Below are positions 10,118 through 17,910 of a stretch of DNA of 64,000 nucleotides, piece by piece (within the stretch, counting starts at the first letter, position 1; each line of letters begins with the position of its first letter). The DNA is from Candidatus Shikimatogenerans bostrichidophilus. GTDB lineage: Bacteria > Bacteroidota > Bacteroidia > Flavobacteriales > Blattabacteriaceae. Both the position numbers and the translations under genes were made by a program. Below the pieces are notes generated by a model. The model was not told the DNA's origin. It saw only the letters and a program-made list of their open reading frames with translations, and ran no database searches. The stretch covers positions 47,107-111,106 of the forward strand of contig CP099827.1 of NCBI GenBank assembly GCA_029851265.1, written 5' to 3'.

Positions 10118-10227
10118 ATATCAGTTTTATATAATTATTATATATATAATTTATATTTTATATATAAAATTTATATCAGTTTTATATAATTATTATATAT
10201 ATAATTTATATTTTATATATAAAATTT
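10118..10227. repeat. Perfect 55-bp tandem duplication directly before the pheS start codon
   Basis: Two identical 55-bp units lie at 10118-10172 and 10173-10227, each beginning atatcagttttatataatta. The ATG of pheS starts at the next base, so the unit covers the whole immediate upstream region. The first copy is followed by ATA and the second by ATG, so only one start codon exists. Perfect identity in such an AT-rich, fast-drifting spacer suggests a recent slippage duplication. It may duplicate a promoter or leader of pheS. Confidence 0.95.
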
Positions 10228-11217
10228 ATGGATATTATAAAAAAAATAGAAAAATATATTAATGAAATTAAAGAAATTAAAAAAAATAAAAATACAGATA
10301 TAATAAAAATTAAAAATAAATTTTGTGGTAAAAATGGTATAATTAATATATTTTTAAAACATATAAAGAAAACAAAAGATAAAAAATATCTAGGTAAAAA
10401 AATTAATATTTTAAAAAAAGAAGTATTTGTAATAATAAATAAAAAAAAAAATATATATAAAAATAATATAAAAAAAGAAAAAATTAATAATGATTTTTTT
10501 TATATTAAAAAAAAAAAATATAAATTAGGATCAAAAAATCCAATAACTTTAATAAAAGAAAAAATTATTAATATATTATGTTTTTTAAAATTTGATATTA
10601 TATATGGTAGAGAAATAGAAGATGATTGGCATAATTTTAAAGCCTTAAATTTTCCTAAATATCATCCTTCTAGAGATATGCAAGACACATTTTATATTAA
10701 TAAAAATATTTTATTAAGAACTCATACTTCTTCAGTACAAATAAGGTATATGGAAAAAAATAAACCTCCTATAAGAATAATAACTTTTGGTAAAGTATAT
10801 AGGAATGAATCTATATCTAAATCATCTTATAATATGTTTCATCAAATAGAAGTATTATATGTAGATAAAAATGTATCTATAATAGATTTAAAAAATTTAA
10901 TAAATTATTTAATAATAAATATTTTTGGTATATCTATAAAATATAGATATAGAATTTCATATTTTCCTTTTACAAAACCTAGTTTTGAAATAGATATATA
11001 TTATAATAAAAAATGGATAGAAATTATAGGATGCGGATTAGTAAATAAAAAAGTTTTAAATAATGTTAATTTAGATAGTAAAAATTTATCTGGTTTTGCT
11101 TTTGGTATTGGAGTTGAAAGAATAGCTATGATTATATATAAAATAAAAGACATAAGAGAATTTTTTAAAAATGATATAAGATTTATAAAACAATTTAAAT
11201 CTGAATTATTAATTTAA
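10228..11217 (+). CDS. pheS: Phenylalanine--tRNA ligase alpha subunit
   Basis: PheS is the catalytic subunit of the alpha2-beta2 PheRS. It has 329 residues, as in E. coli (327). An N-terminal coiled coil rich in Lys is followed by the class II core: DDWHNFKALNFPKYHPSRDMQDTFY, then motif 2 (FGKVYRNESI...HQIEVLYVD) and motif 3 (FAFGIGVERIAMI). The beta subunit pheT is not in this window. The 3' end overlaps convergent rlmB by nine bases. Confidence 0.96.
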   Translation: MDIIKKIEKYINEIKEIKKNKNTDIIKIKNKFCGKNGIINIFLKHIKKTKDKKYLGKKINILKKEVFVIINKKKNIYKNNIKKEKINNDFFYIKKKKYKLGSKNPITLIKEKIINILCFLKFDIIYGREIEDDWHNFKALNFPKYHPSRDMQDTFYINKNILLRTHTSSVQIRYMEKNKPPIRIITFGKVYRNESISKSSYNMFHQIEVLYVDKNVSIIDLKNLINYLIINIFGISIKYRYRISYFPFTKPSFEIDIYYNKKWIEIIGCGLVNKKVLNNVNLDSKNLSGFAFGIGVERIAMIIYKIKDIREFFKNDIRFIKQFKSELLI

Positions 11218-11973
11218 TTTATTTTTTCTATTTATTTCATATAAAATTATTCCACATGCTACTGATACATTAAGTGATGAAATTTTTTTTTTTAAAATAG
11301 GTATTTTAATTGTATCGTTAGATAATTTTAATATATTATTAGGTATTCCTTTTTCTTCATTACCTAAAATTATAGCTATAGAATAGTCTAAATTATTAAA
11401 ATAATTAATACTATTATTTTTACCTTTTTCAGTAATAGAAAATATTTTTATTTTTTGTTTAATTAAAAATTTTATAGTTTGTTCTATATTTTTTTCTCTA
11501 CATATAGGAATTTTAAAAATTGCTCCAGATGATATTTTAATTATTGTTGGATTAAAAATATAATAATTTTTTTGTATAATAATAAAATTTACATTTAAAC
11601 ATACAGATGTTCTAATTATAGAACCTATATTTTTAGTATCAGTTATATTATATAATATTAATATTATTATTTTTTTTTTAATTTTAATTATGTCATTTAA
11701 TATATATTTTTTAAGTAAATAAATATATGCTATTATACCTTGATAATTGTTTATTTTTTTTTTATATATTATTTTATCTATTTTATCTTTATTTAAAATT
11801 TTAATAGGTATTTTTTTATTTTTAATTTTTTTAATTAAAAAATTATATTTTTTAATTTTTATTTTATTTATAATTACTATTAATATATTAATATTTTTAG
11901 ATTTTAGTGCTTCTATAATAGTACGATATCCATATATAAGAATACGATTATTAGGATTTTTAATTTTTATCAT
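11209..11973 (-). CDS. rlmB: TrmH/SpoU-family RNA 2'-O-methyltransferase, RlmB type
   Basis: The protein has 254 residues. The N-terminal L30e-like domain reads ILIYGYRTIIEALKSK, the RlmB pattern. The SPOUT domain has motif 1 (NIGSIIRTS), motif 2 (IILGNEEKGIP) and motif 3 (SLNVSVACGIILYE), which form the SAM-binding knot. RlmB methylates G2251 of 23S rRNA in E. coli; the exact target here is inferred. The window holds a second TrmH-family gene at its right edge. Confidence 0.85.
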   Translation of the reverse strand: MIKIKNPNNRILIYGYRTIIEALKSKNINILIVIINKIKIKKYNFLIKKIKNKKIPIKILNKDKIDKIIYKKKINNYQGIIAYIYLLKKYILNDIIKIKKKIIILILYNITDTKNIGSIIRTSVCLNVNFIIIQKNYYIFNPTIIKISSGAIFKIPICREKNIEQTIKFLIKQKIKIFSITEKGKNNSINYFNNLDYSIAIILGNEEKGIPNNILKLSNDTIKIPILKKKISSLNVSVACGIILYEINRKNKLN

Positions 11974-12105
11974 TAATATTTTTTTTTATATATAAAAATT
12001 TTAATTTACAAAAATATAATTATTTTAATGTTAAAAAATATAATAAATTTTTAATATTAGGTAGGGTAAGGTAGTAATAAAATTTTTTATGGTATAATAA
12101 AAAAA

Positions 12106-12459
12106 ATGAATATTAAATGTAAAAAAAATAAAATATATATTATGGTATATTCATGACAAAATTTTAGTAACTTTATTAAATTGTCATTTATAAAAAATGT
12201 TATTTATGTTCATCATAATTACAAAATATATGATAATATAGTAAACAAATTAGTTATTTTGTACATAGGTGTAATAAATTTATAAAAAAAAAATATAAAT
12301 ATATTATTAGTTATAATAAATAAAACTTTTATTAAAATATCAGCTAGTTATTTAATTAAAAAATAAATTAATAAAAAATATTTTAATTATAATAATATTG
12401 GTTTATATGAAAAAAATACATTAATTTTATTAAATTATGGTAATACTAATGTTATATAA
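12106..12459 (+). pseudogene. Decayed gene upstream of rpsA, possibly an ispH (lytB) remnant
   Basis: No intact gene fits in the 528-bp gap 11974-12501. The single frame starting at ATG 12106 runs to 12459 with internal stops at 12154, 12283 and 12364, and its translation resembles a protein. Codons 33-37 read I-Y-V-H-H, equal in position to I33-Y-V-R-H37 of E. coli IspH. Further on, S-A-S resembles the S-A-H block, and I-L-L-N-Y-G-N-T-N-V resembles L-I-G-H-A-G-H-P-E-V. If right, iron-sulfur and catalytic residues are gone and isoprenoid synthesis at this step is lost. The match is by eye and weak. Only the presence of decayed coding sequence is reasonably likely. Confidence 0.35.
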
Positions 12460-12501
12460 ATTTATATATAAAATTTTGAATTATTTTTAAAAAAAAAAAA
12501 A

Positions 12502-13683
12502 ATGAATAATAATAAAGAAATAGAAAAAGAAAATTCTAATTTAATAAAAAAATATTTTAAAAAAAATAAAATACCTAAAATAAAAGAATTAGAAATATAT
12601 AAAGGTAAAATAATAAATATATTAGAAGATTATGTAATAATAGATTTTGGATATAAATCAGAAGGAATTATACCATTAAATGAATTTAAAAAAAAAAAAA
12701 TAAATATAGGAGATAAAAAAGATATTATGGTTATTAAATTAGATTATAAGGGTAATTGTTTATTATCTTATGAAAAAGCAAATAAATTTAAATCATGGAT
12801 AAAAATTAAAAATGCTTATAAAAATAAAAAAATTTTAAAAGGATATATAATATCTAGAACTAGAGGTGGATTTATAATGAATTTATATAAAAATATATCT
12901 AGTTTTTTGCCAGGATCTCAGGCTGATATAAAAGTTATTAAAGATTATGATTATTATGTAGGTAAAACTATAGATGTAAAAATATTAAAAATAAATTTAA
13001 AAACTAAAAATATAATAGTTTCTCATAAAGTATTAATAGAAAAAGATATTGAAAAAAAAAAAAAAGATTTAATATCTACTTTACAAATAGGTCAATTAAT
13101 AGAAGGTAAAGTTAAAAGTATTATATCTTATGGGGCTTTTATTGATTTAGGTGGTTTAGATGGTTTATTACATATTACTGATATATCATGGAAAAAAATA
13201 GATAATCCTTCAGATAAATTAAAATTAGGTAAAAAATATAATTTTATTATACTTGGAATTGATAAAGAAAAATTAAGAGTACAATTAGGATTAAAACAAT
13301 TAACTACTAACCCATGGGATTTATTTTTAAAAAAAATAAAAATTGGTAGTATTGTTAATGGTTTAGTAACTGCTATAACAGATTATGGGTGTTTTATAGA
13401 AATAGAAGATGGTATAGAAGGTTTATTACATGTATCTGAAATTGCATGGGATCATGAACTAAAATCAGCTAAAGATTTTGTAAAAATAAATGATAAATTA
13501 AAATGTATTATTTTAAATATAGATGAAGAAGATAAAAAAATATATCTTAGTATTAAAAGATTTCAAAAAGATCCTTGGGAAAAAATTATTAAAAAATATT
13601 ATATAGGATCTAAACATACAGGTATAATAAATAAATATTTAAAAAATAAAAATTATTTTATTTTAAATATAAATATTTATTAA
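12502..13683 (+). CDS. rpsA: 30S ribosomal protein S1, shortened to about four S1 domains
   Basis: S1 helps mRNA reach the 30S subunit. The protein has 393 residues against about 557 in E. coli and about 600 in free-living Bacteroidota. Four S1-type OB domains are visible at roughly residues 27-95, 105-180, 192-265 and 278-352. The third and fourth have the clearest signatures (GAFIDLGGLDGLLHITDISW and GCFIEIEDGIEGLLHVSEIAW). A fifth appears to begin (IGSKHTGIINKY) and is cut off. An uninterrupted poly-A run lies directly before the ATG. The loss of anti-SD in the 16S makes S1 a candidate for mRNA recruitment. Confidence 0.95.
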   Translation: MNNNKEIEKENSNLIKKYFKKNKIPKIKELEIYKGKIINILEDYVIIDFGYKSEGIIPLNEFKKKKINIGDKKDIMVIKLDYKGNCLLSYEKANKFKSWIKIKNAYKNKKILKGYIISRTRGGFIMNLYKNISSFLPGSQADIKVIKDYDYYVGKTIDVKILKINLKTKNIIVSHKVLIEKDIEKKKKDLISTLQIGQLIEGKVKSIISYGAFIDLGGLDGLLHITDISWKKIDNPSDKLKLGKKYNFIILGIDKEKLRVQLGLKQLTTNPWDLFLKKIKIGSIVNGLVTAITDYGCFIEIEDGIEGLLHVSEIAWDHELKSAKDFVKINDKLKCIILNIDEEDKKIYLSIKRFQKDPWEKIIKKYYIGSKHTGIINKYLKNKNYFILNINIY

Positions 13684-13735
13684 ATATATTATATATATAT
13701 ATTTTTTTTTATAATATAATAAATTAATTTTAAAT

Positions 13736-14104
13736 ATGAATATAATAAAAAGACACTACGAAACTATTATTGTTTTTACTCCTGTATTATCTGATAATCA
13801 AATTAAAAATGCATATATTGAATATAAAGATTTTTTAATTAAAAATAATGTTAATATAATTAAAAAAGAAGAATGGGGAATGAAAAAATTAGCTTATACA
13901 ATTAAAAAAAAAAATAATGGGTTTTTTTATTTATTTGAATATGAAAGTGAGACTTTTTTAATTAAAAAATTAAATAATAAATTAATTCAAGATGAACGTA
14001 TAATAAGATTTTTAACAGTTAAAATGAATAAACATGCTATAGAATATTCATTAAATAGAAAAATAAATAAAATTAATAATAATAAAGAAAATGATAAAAA
14101 ATAA
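13736..14104 (+). CDS. rpsF: 30S ribosomal protein S6
   Basis: This 122-residue protein has the S6 N-terminus (HYETIIVFTPVLSDNQIK) and the central signature EEWGMKKLAYTIKKKNNGFFYLFEYE. It heads the conserved rpsF-rpsR-rplI cluster and overlaps rpsR by 14 bases. In Bacteroidota ribosomes S6, S18 and S21 are reported to form the pocket that sequesters the anti-SD end of 16S rRNA. Confidence 0.96.
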   Translation: MNIIKRHYETIIVFTPVLSDNQIKNAYIEYKDFLIKNNVNIIKKEEWGMKKLAYTIKKKNNGFFYLFEYESETFLIKKLNNKLIQDERIIRFLTVKMNKHAIEYSLNRKINKINNNKENDKK

Positions 14105-14363
14105 TAATATAAAATATTTATCACCAATAGATATAGATATTAAAAATAAAAAAAAATATTGTTTTTTTAAAAAAAGAAAAATTAAATATATAGATTATAA
14201 AAATCCTTATTTTTTAATTCAATTTCTTAATGAATTTGGTAAAATATTACCTATAAGGGTAACTGGAACATCTAAAAAATATCAAAAATTATTAAAAAAA
14301 GCTATAAAAAGATGTAGACATATTGGATTATTACCTTTTATAACTGATGATTTAAGAAAATGA
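14091..14363 (+). CDS. rpsR: 30S ribosomal protein S18
   Basis: This 90-residue protein carries the S18 core: CFFKKRKIKYIDYKNPYFL, then FLNEFGKILPIRVTGTSKKYQK and the C-terminal IKRCRHIGLLPF. S18 binds S6 on the platform of the small subunit. It overlaps rpsF by 14 bases upstream, and its TGA stop overlaps the rplI start as ATGA. Confidence 0.96.
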   Translation: MIKNNNIKYLSPIDIDIKNKKKYCFFKKRKIKYIDYKNPYFLIQFLNEFGKILPIRVTGTSKKYQKLLKKAIKRCRHIGLLPFITDDLRK

Positions 14364-14812
14364 TAAAAATAATTTTAAAAAAAGAAATAAATAAATTAGG
14401 TAAAAAAAATGATGAAATAATTGTTAAATCTGGATATGCTTTAAATTATTTAATACCTAATAACTATGCTGTAATAGCAAATAAATCTGAGGTAAAAAAA
14501 AAAAATGAAATAATAAAACAAAAAAAAGAAAAAAAAAAATTTTTAATTAAAAAATCTAATAAATATATTAAATTATTAAAAAATATAAATATTATTTTTT
14601 ATGTAAAATCAAAAAAATCAGGTAAAATTTTTGGTTCTATATCTAAAAAAGATATAAAAAAAAAATTAGAATATAATAATATATTTATTAATGATAATAA
14701 TATATATATAAAAAACAAAAAAATTATTAAAACTGGAGATTATAAAATTAAAATAAAATTTTTAAAAAATTTAAAAACATTTTTTAAAATTAGAGTATTA
14801 GAAAAAAACTAA
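14360..14812 (+). CDS. rplI: 50S ribosomal protein L9
   Basis: This 150-residue protein begins with the L9 N-terminal domain (ILKKEINKLGKKNDEIIVKSGYALNYLIPNNYA). A Lys-rich linker helix and the C-terminal domain (SGKIFGSISKKDI) follow. It is the third gene of the S6-S18-L9 cluster. Its TAA stop overlaps the TAG stop of the convergent prfB. Confidence 0.95.
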   Translation: MIKIILKKEINKLGKKNDEIIVKSGYALNYLIPNNYAVIANKSEVKKKNEIIKQKKEKKKFLIKKSNKYIKLLKNINIIFYVKSKKSGKIFGSISKKDIKKKLEYNNIFINDNNIYIKNKKIIKTGDYKIKIKFLKNLKTFFKIRVLEKN

Positions 14813-15882
14813 TTTTTTTCTAATACATATTTAATATATTTTTGTATTATATCGTCTATATTACCATTTATTATATAATCTACTTTTTTAGTTTTATATC
14901 CTGTTTTTAAATCTTTAATTAATTTATAAGGATGCATAATATAATTTCTTGTATGATTTCCCCATTCTATTTTTTTTTTTTTTTTAGAAAATTTTTTATT
15001 TTTTTCATCTTCAATTTTTATACTAAATAATTTAGATTTTAAAATTTTAATAGCATATTCTTTATTAATTTTTTGAGATCTAGTTTTAGTACATTCAACA
15101 GATAAATTAGTAGGAATATGTATAATTCTTACTCCAGTTTCAACTTTATTAACATTTTGTCCACCTGCCCCTCTTGATCTAAATGTTTTAAAAATTATAT
15201 CTTTTTTTTTAATATAAATTTTAGTATCATCTTTAATTAAAGGATAAACATAAACTGAAGCAAAAGATGTATGTCTTTTATATTTTTTACTATAAGGAGA
15301 TACTCTAATTAATTTATGTATTCCATTTTCTCCTTTTAAGTATCCAAAAGCATATTTACCATGTATTTCAAAAATAGTATATTTTTTACCTATTTTTTCT
15401 GATAAAACATAATTTATAATATTATATGTAAATTTTTTTTTTTCAGCCCACATTTTATACATTCTTTCAAGAATTTCTACCCAATTACAACTATCTTTAC
15501 CTCCAGCACCTGAATTAATTTGTATAATAGCATTTAAAATATCTTCTTTTTTAAAAATTAATTTATTTAATTTTTTTTTTAAATTTTTTATTTTTTTTAA
15601 ATATACAATTATTTCATTTTTTGTATTTATGTTTTCTTTTATAAAGAAAGAATATAATAATTTTATATCCTTATATATTAAATTTATATTAAAATAAATT
15701 TTTATTATTTTTTTATATTTTGATTTTTTTTTTTTTAAAATAATAAATTTTTTATTATTATTTTTTTTAAAATTTATATAATTAATAATTTTTTTATCTA
15801 TAATTTTTATTTTTTTTTTTAATTTTTTAATATTAATAATATTTTTTATATTTTTAATTATTAAATTAATTTTGTTTATCAT
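14809..15882 (-). CDS. prfB: Peptide chain release factor 2, no programmed frameshift
   Basis: RF2 reads UAA and UGA. The 357-residue frame is continuous, so the in-frame UGA and +1 frameshift that autoregulate prfB in many bacteria are absent. The catalytic GGQ is in RSRGAGGQNVNKVETGVRI. The tripeptide anticodon reads SPY (IRVSPYSKKYKRHTSF) where RF2 normally has SPF. Its own stop is UAG, decoded by RF1, within a four-base overlap with convergent rplI. UGA is used by only seven genes in this window. Confidence 0.95.
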   Translation of the reverse strand: MINKINLIIKNIKNIINIKKLKKKIKIIDKKIINYINFKKNNNKKFIILKKKKSKYKKIIKIYFNINLIYKDIKLLYSFFIKENINTKNEIIVYLKKIKNLKKKLNKLIFKKEDILNAIIQINSGAGGKDSCNWVEILERMYKMWAEKKKFTYNIINYVLSEKIGKKYTIFEIHGKYAFGYLKGENGIHKLIRVSPYSKKYKRHTSFASVYVYPLIKDDTKIYIKKKDIIFKTFRSRGAGGQNVNKVETGVRIIHIPTNLSVECTKTRSQKINKEYAIKILKSKLFSIKIEDEKNKKFSKKKKKIEWGNHTRNYIMHPYKLIKDLKTGYKTKKVDYIINGNIDDIIQKYIKYVLEKN

Positions 15883-15934
15883 AAATTTTATTTTAAAAAG
15901 TATAATAAATAAAAATTTTAAAAACTTTAAATTA

Positions 15935-16023
15935 CGGAGAGAGAGGGATTCGAACCCCCGGAAGAATTAATATTCTTCAACGGTTTTCAAGACCGTCGCA
16001 ATTAACCGCTCTGCCATCTCTCC
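15935..16023 (-). tRNA. tRNA-Ser (anticodon TGA)
   Basis: On the minus strand the 89-nt sequence folds with acceptor GGAGAGA/TCTCTCC and discriminator G. The anticodon loop is CTTGAAA (anticodon TGA), and a long variable arm (GAAGAAT...ATTCTTC) is typical of Ser. The T loop is GGTTCGAATCC. CCA is not encoded. Confidence 0.95.
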
Positions 16024-16091
16024 TATATTATATAATTTTAAATTATTTTATTATAAATAAAAAATTATTTTTAATTTAAAAAAAAAAAAAA

Positions 16092-16442
16092 ATGTCATTA
16101 AAAATTACTGAAGAATGTATAAATTGTGGTGCATGTGAACCTGAATGTCCTAATAAAGCTATATATGAGGGAGGTGAAAAATGGAGTATATCAGAAGGTA
16201 CATCAATAAAAAAAAAAAAATATATATATAATGGTAAAACAATATATAAAAATAAAAAATATAAACCTATATCTAATGATATATATTATATAGTAAAAGA
16301 AAAATGTACTGAATGTATAGGATTCTTTAAAGATCCTCAATGTGCTTCAGTATGTCCTATTGATTGTTGTATTGAAGATGAAAAAAACAAAGAAAGTACT
16401 GTTAATCTTATTAAAAAGAAAAAAAAATTACATAATAATTGA
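16092..16442 (+). CDS. 2[4Fe-4S] ferredoxin, YfhL/Bacteroidota type
   Basis: This 116-residue electron carrier binds two iron-sulfur clusters. The first cysteine set is C9-x2-C12-x2-C15-x3-C19. The second is the [18 protein letters not shown] block (C-x2-C-x8-C-x3-C), a spacing typical of this ferredoxin group. A 14-15 base poly-A tract precedes the ATG. The stop codon TGA (16440-16442) lies inside the 3' end of the opposite-strand tRNA-Met. Its redox partner is not shown by the context. Confidence 0.9.
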   Translation: MSLKITEECINCGACEPECPNKAIYEGGEKWSISEGTSIKKKKYIYNGKTIYKNKKYKPISNDIYYIVKEKCTECIGFFKDPQCASVCPIDCCIEDEKNKESTVNLIKKKKKLHNN

Positions 16443-16511
16443 CGTAAGGGGGATTTGAACCCCCGACATTTGGTTTATGAATCCAATACTCTACCACTGA
16501 GTTATTACGTC
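16440..16511 (-). tRNA. tRNA-Met (anticodon CAT), elongator type
   Basis: The minus-strand sequence has acceptor GACGTAA/TTACGTC, D stem ACTC/GAGT, anticodon loop TTCATAA and T arm GGGGG-TTCAAAT-CCCCC. The last pair of the anticodon stem is an A-A mismatch. It lacks the three G-C anticodon-stem pairs and 1-72 mismatch of an initiator. The loop differs from the CTCATAA of the tRNA-Ile(CAT) at 17756. Elongator Met is therefore the best reading. Its 3' end overlaps the ferredoxin stop codon. Confidence 0.8.
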
Positions 16512-16597
16512 TTAATAAAAGATAATTAATTTTTATATATATAAAAAAAAATATATTTATAAAAAGTTAAAAAAAATAATTTAAAAATTAATATTAA

Positions 16598-17743
16598 ATG
16601 TATAATAAAAATGTGTTAATAGGTTTGTTTAATAAAAAAAAAAATAAAAAAAAATCTATAGAATATTTAAATGAATTAAAAATTCTTTTAAAAATTTTTA
16701 ATGGTTCGGTAAAAAAAAAATTTTTACAAAAAAGATTTAAACCAAATAATTTAACTTTTGTAGGTAAAGGTTTTTTAGAAAAAATTTCTATATATGTTAA
16801 TAATAATTTTATTGATACAGTAATTTTTGACGATGAATTAAGTTTAAGTCAAATTAAAAATATAGAAAAAAAAATAAATTGTGTAGTTACTGATAGAACA
16901 AAATTAATATTAGATATTTTTTCATATAGAGCTAAAACTTATTATGCTAAAATGCAAGTAAAATTAGCTAAATATGAATATTTATTACCTAGATTAAAAC
17001 ATATGTGGGGTCATTTAAAAAGACAAAAGGGAGGTATAGGTTTACGTGGACCAGGAGAAAAAGAAATAGAAACTGATAGAAGATTATTAAGAACATCTAT
17101 AAAAATATTAAAAAAAAAATTAAAAAAAGTTAATAATCAAATATTAATACAAAGAAAAAATAGACAAAATAAAACTTCAATATCATTAGTTGGTTATACT
17201 AATGTTGGTAAAACTAGTATAATAAACCAATTAACTAAAAAAAATTTATTAATTGAAAATAAATTTTTTACTACTTTAGATACAAACGTTAATAAATTTT
17301 ATTTTAAAGGTAAAAATTTTTTTTTAGTAGATACTATAGGTTTTTTAAGAAAAATACCTACTAAATTAATAGAATCATTTAAATCTTCTATATTAGAAAT
17401 TAAAGAATCTAATATACTACTACATATAGTAGATATAACTTCTAATTTTTTTTTAGATAAATTTTTATATGTTATAAATTTTTTATTTGAATTAAATGTA
17501 ATTAATAAAAAAATTATAACTGTTTTTAATAAAATAGATAAAATTAAAAATTTTAATTTTAATTTTATTAAAAATTTATGTAAAAATAAAAATATTATTA
17601 TAAATAAAAAAAATATTATTTTTATTTTATATAAAAAAAAAAAAATATATAAAAAAAAAAGTTTATTTATATGTATATCAACAAAAAAAAAGAAAAAAAT
17701 ATTAAAATTAAAAAAAATTATATATAATGAATCATTAAAATAA
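16598..17743 (+). CDS. hflX: GTPase HflX
   Basis: HflX is a ribosome-associated GTPase that splits stalled 70S ribosomes. The protein has 381 residues. The N-terminal domain ends with the hallmark GGIGLRGPGEKEIETDRR near residue 148. The G1 motif is G199-Y-T-N-V-G-K-T-S207, and G3 is in VDTIGFLRKIPT. The NKxD motif (NKID) is in TVFNKIDKI. The C-terminus is Lys-rich and divergent. Confidence 0.95.
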   Translation: MYNKNVLIGLFNKKKNKKKSIEYLNELKILLKIFNGSVKKKFLQKRFKPNNLTFVGKGFLEKISIYVNNNFIDTVIFDDELSLSQIKNIEKKINCVVTDRTKLILDIFSYRAKTYYAKMQVKLAKYEYLLPRLKHMWGHLKRQKGGIGLRGPGEKEIETDRRLLRTSIKILKKKLKKVNNQILIQRKNRQNKTSISLVGYTNVGKTSIINQLTKKNLLIENKFFTTLDTNVNKFYFKGKNFFLVDTIGFLRKIPTKLIESFKSSILEIKESNILLHIVDITSNFFLDKFLYVINFLFELNVINKKIITVFNKIDKIKNFNFNFIKNLCKNKNIIINKKNIIFILYKKKKIYKKKSLFICISTKKKKKILKLKKIIYNESLK

Positions 17744-17755
17744 TTTTTTTATATA

Positions 17756-17829
17756 TGGTCTCGGCTGGATTTGAACCAGCGACCTCTTGATTATGAGTCA
17801 AGTGCTATAACCTACTAAGCTACGAGACC
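17756..17829 (-). tRNA. tRNA-Ile2 (anticodon CAT, lysidine type)
   Basis: This 74-nt minus-strand tRNA has acceptor GGTCTCG/CGAGACC with discriminator A. The anticodon arm is CTTGA-CTCATAA-TCAAG and the T arm GCTGG-TTCAAAT-CCAGC. The anticodon is CAT, but the CTCATAA loop and the overall sequence match tRNA-Ile(CAU), whose C34 is changed to lysidine by TilS to read AUA. AUA is extremely common in these genes, so this tRNA should be essential. The tilS gene is not in the window. Confidence 0.75.
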
Positions 17830-17844
17830 TTTAAAATTAAGATA

Positions 17845-17875
17845 ATTATTAAAATATAAAATATATTTTAATAAT
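17845..17875. terminator. AT-only hairpin between ileS and tRNA-Ile(CAT)
   Basis: A perfect 13-bp inverted repeat occupies 17845-17857 and 17863-17875 with a five-base loop. It lies between the 3' end of ileS and the 5' end of the downstream tRNA on the same strand. It could act as a weak terminator or an RNA processing signal. With no G or C in the stem, chance formation in such AT-rich DNA cannot be excluded. Confidence 0.35.
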
Positions 17876-17910
17876 AAATATAAAATAAAAATTATTAAAA
17901 AATGAATATT

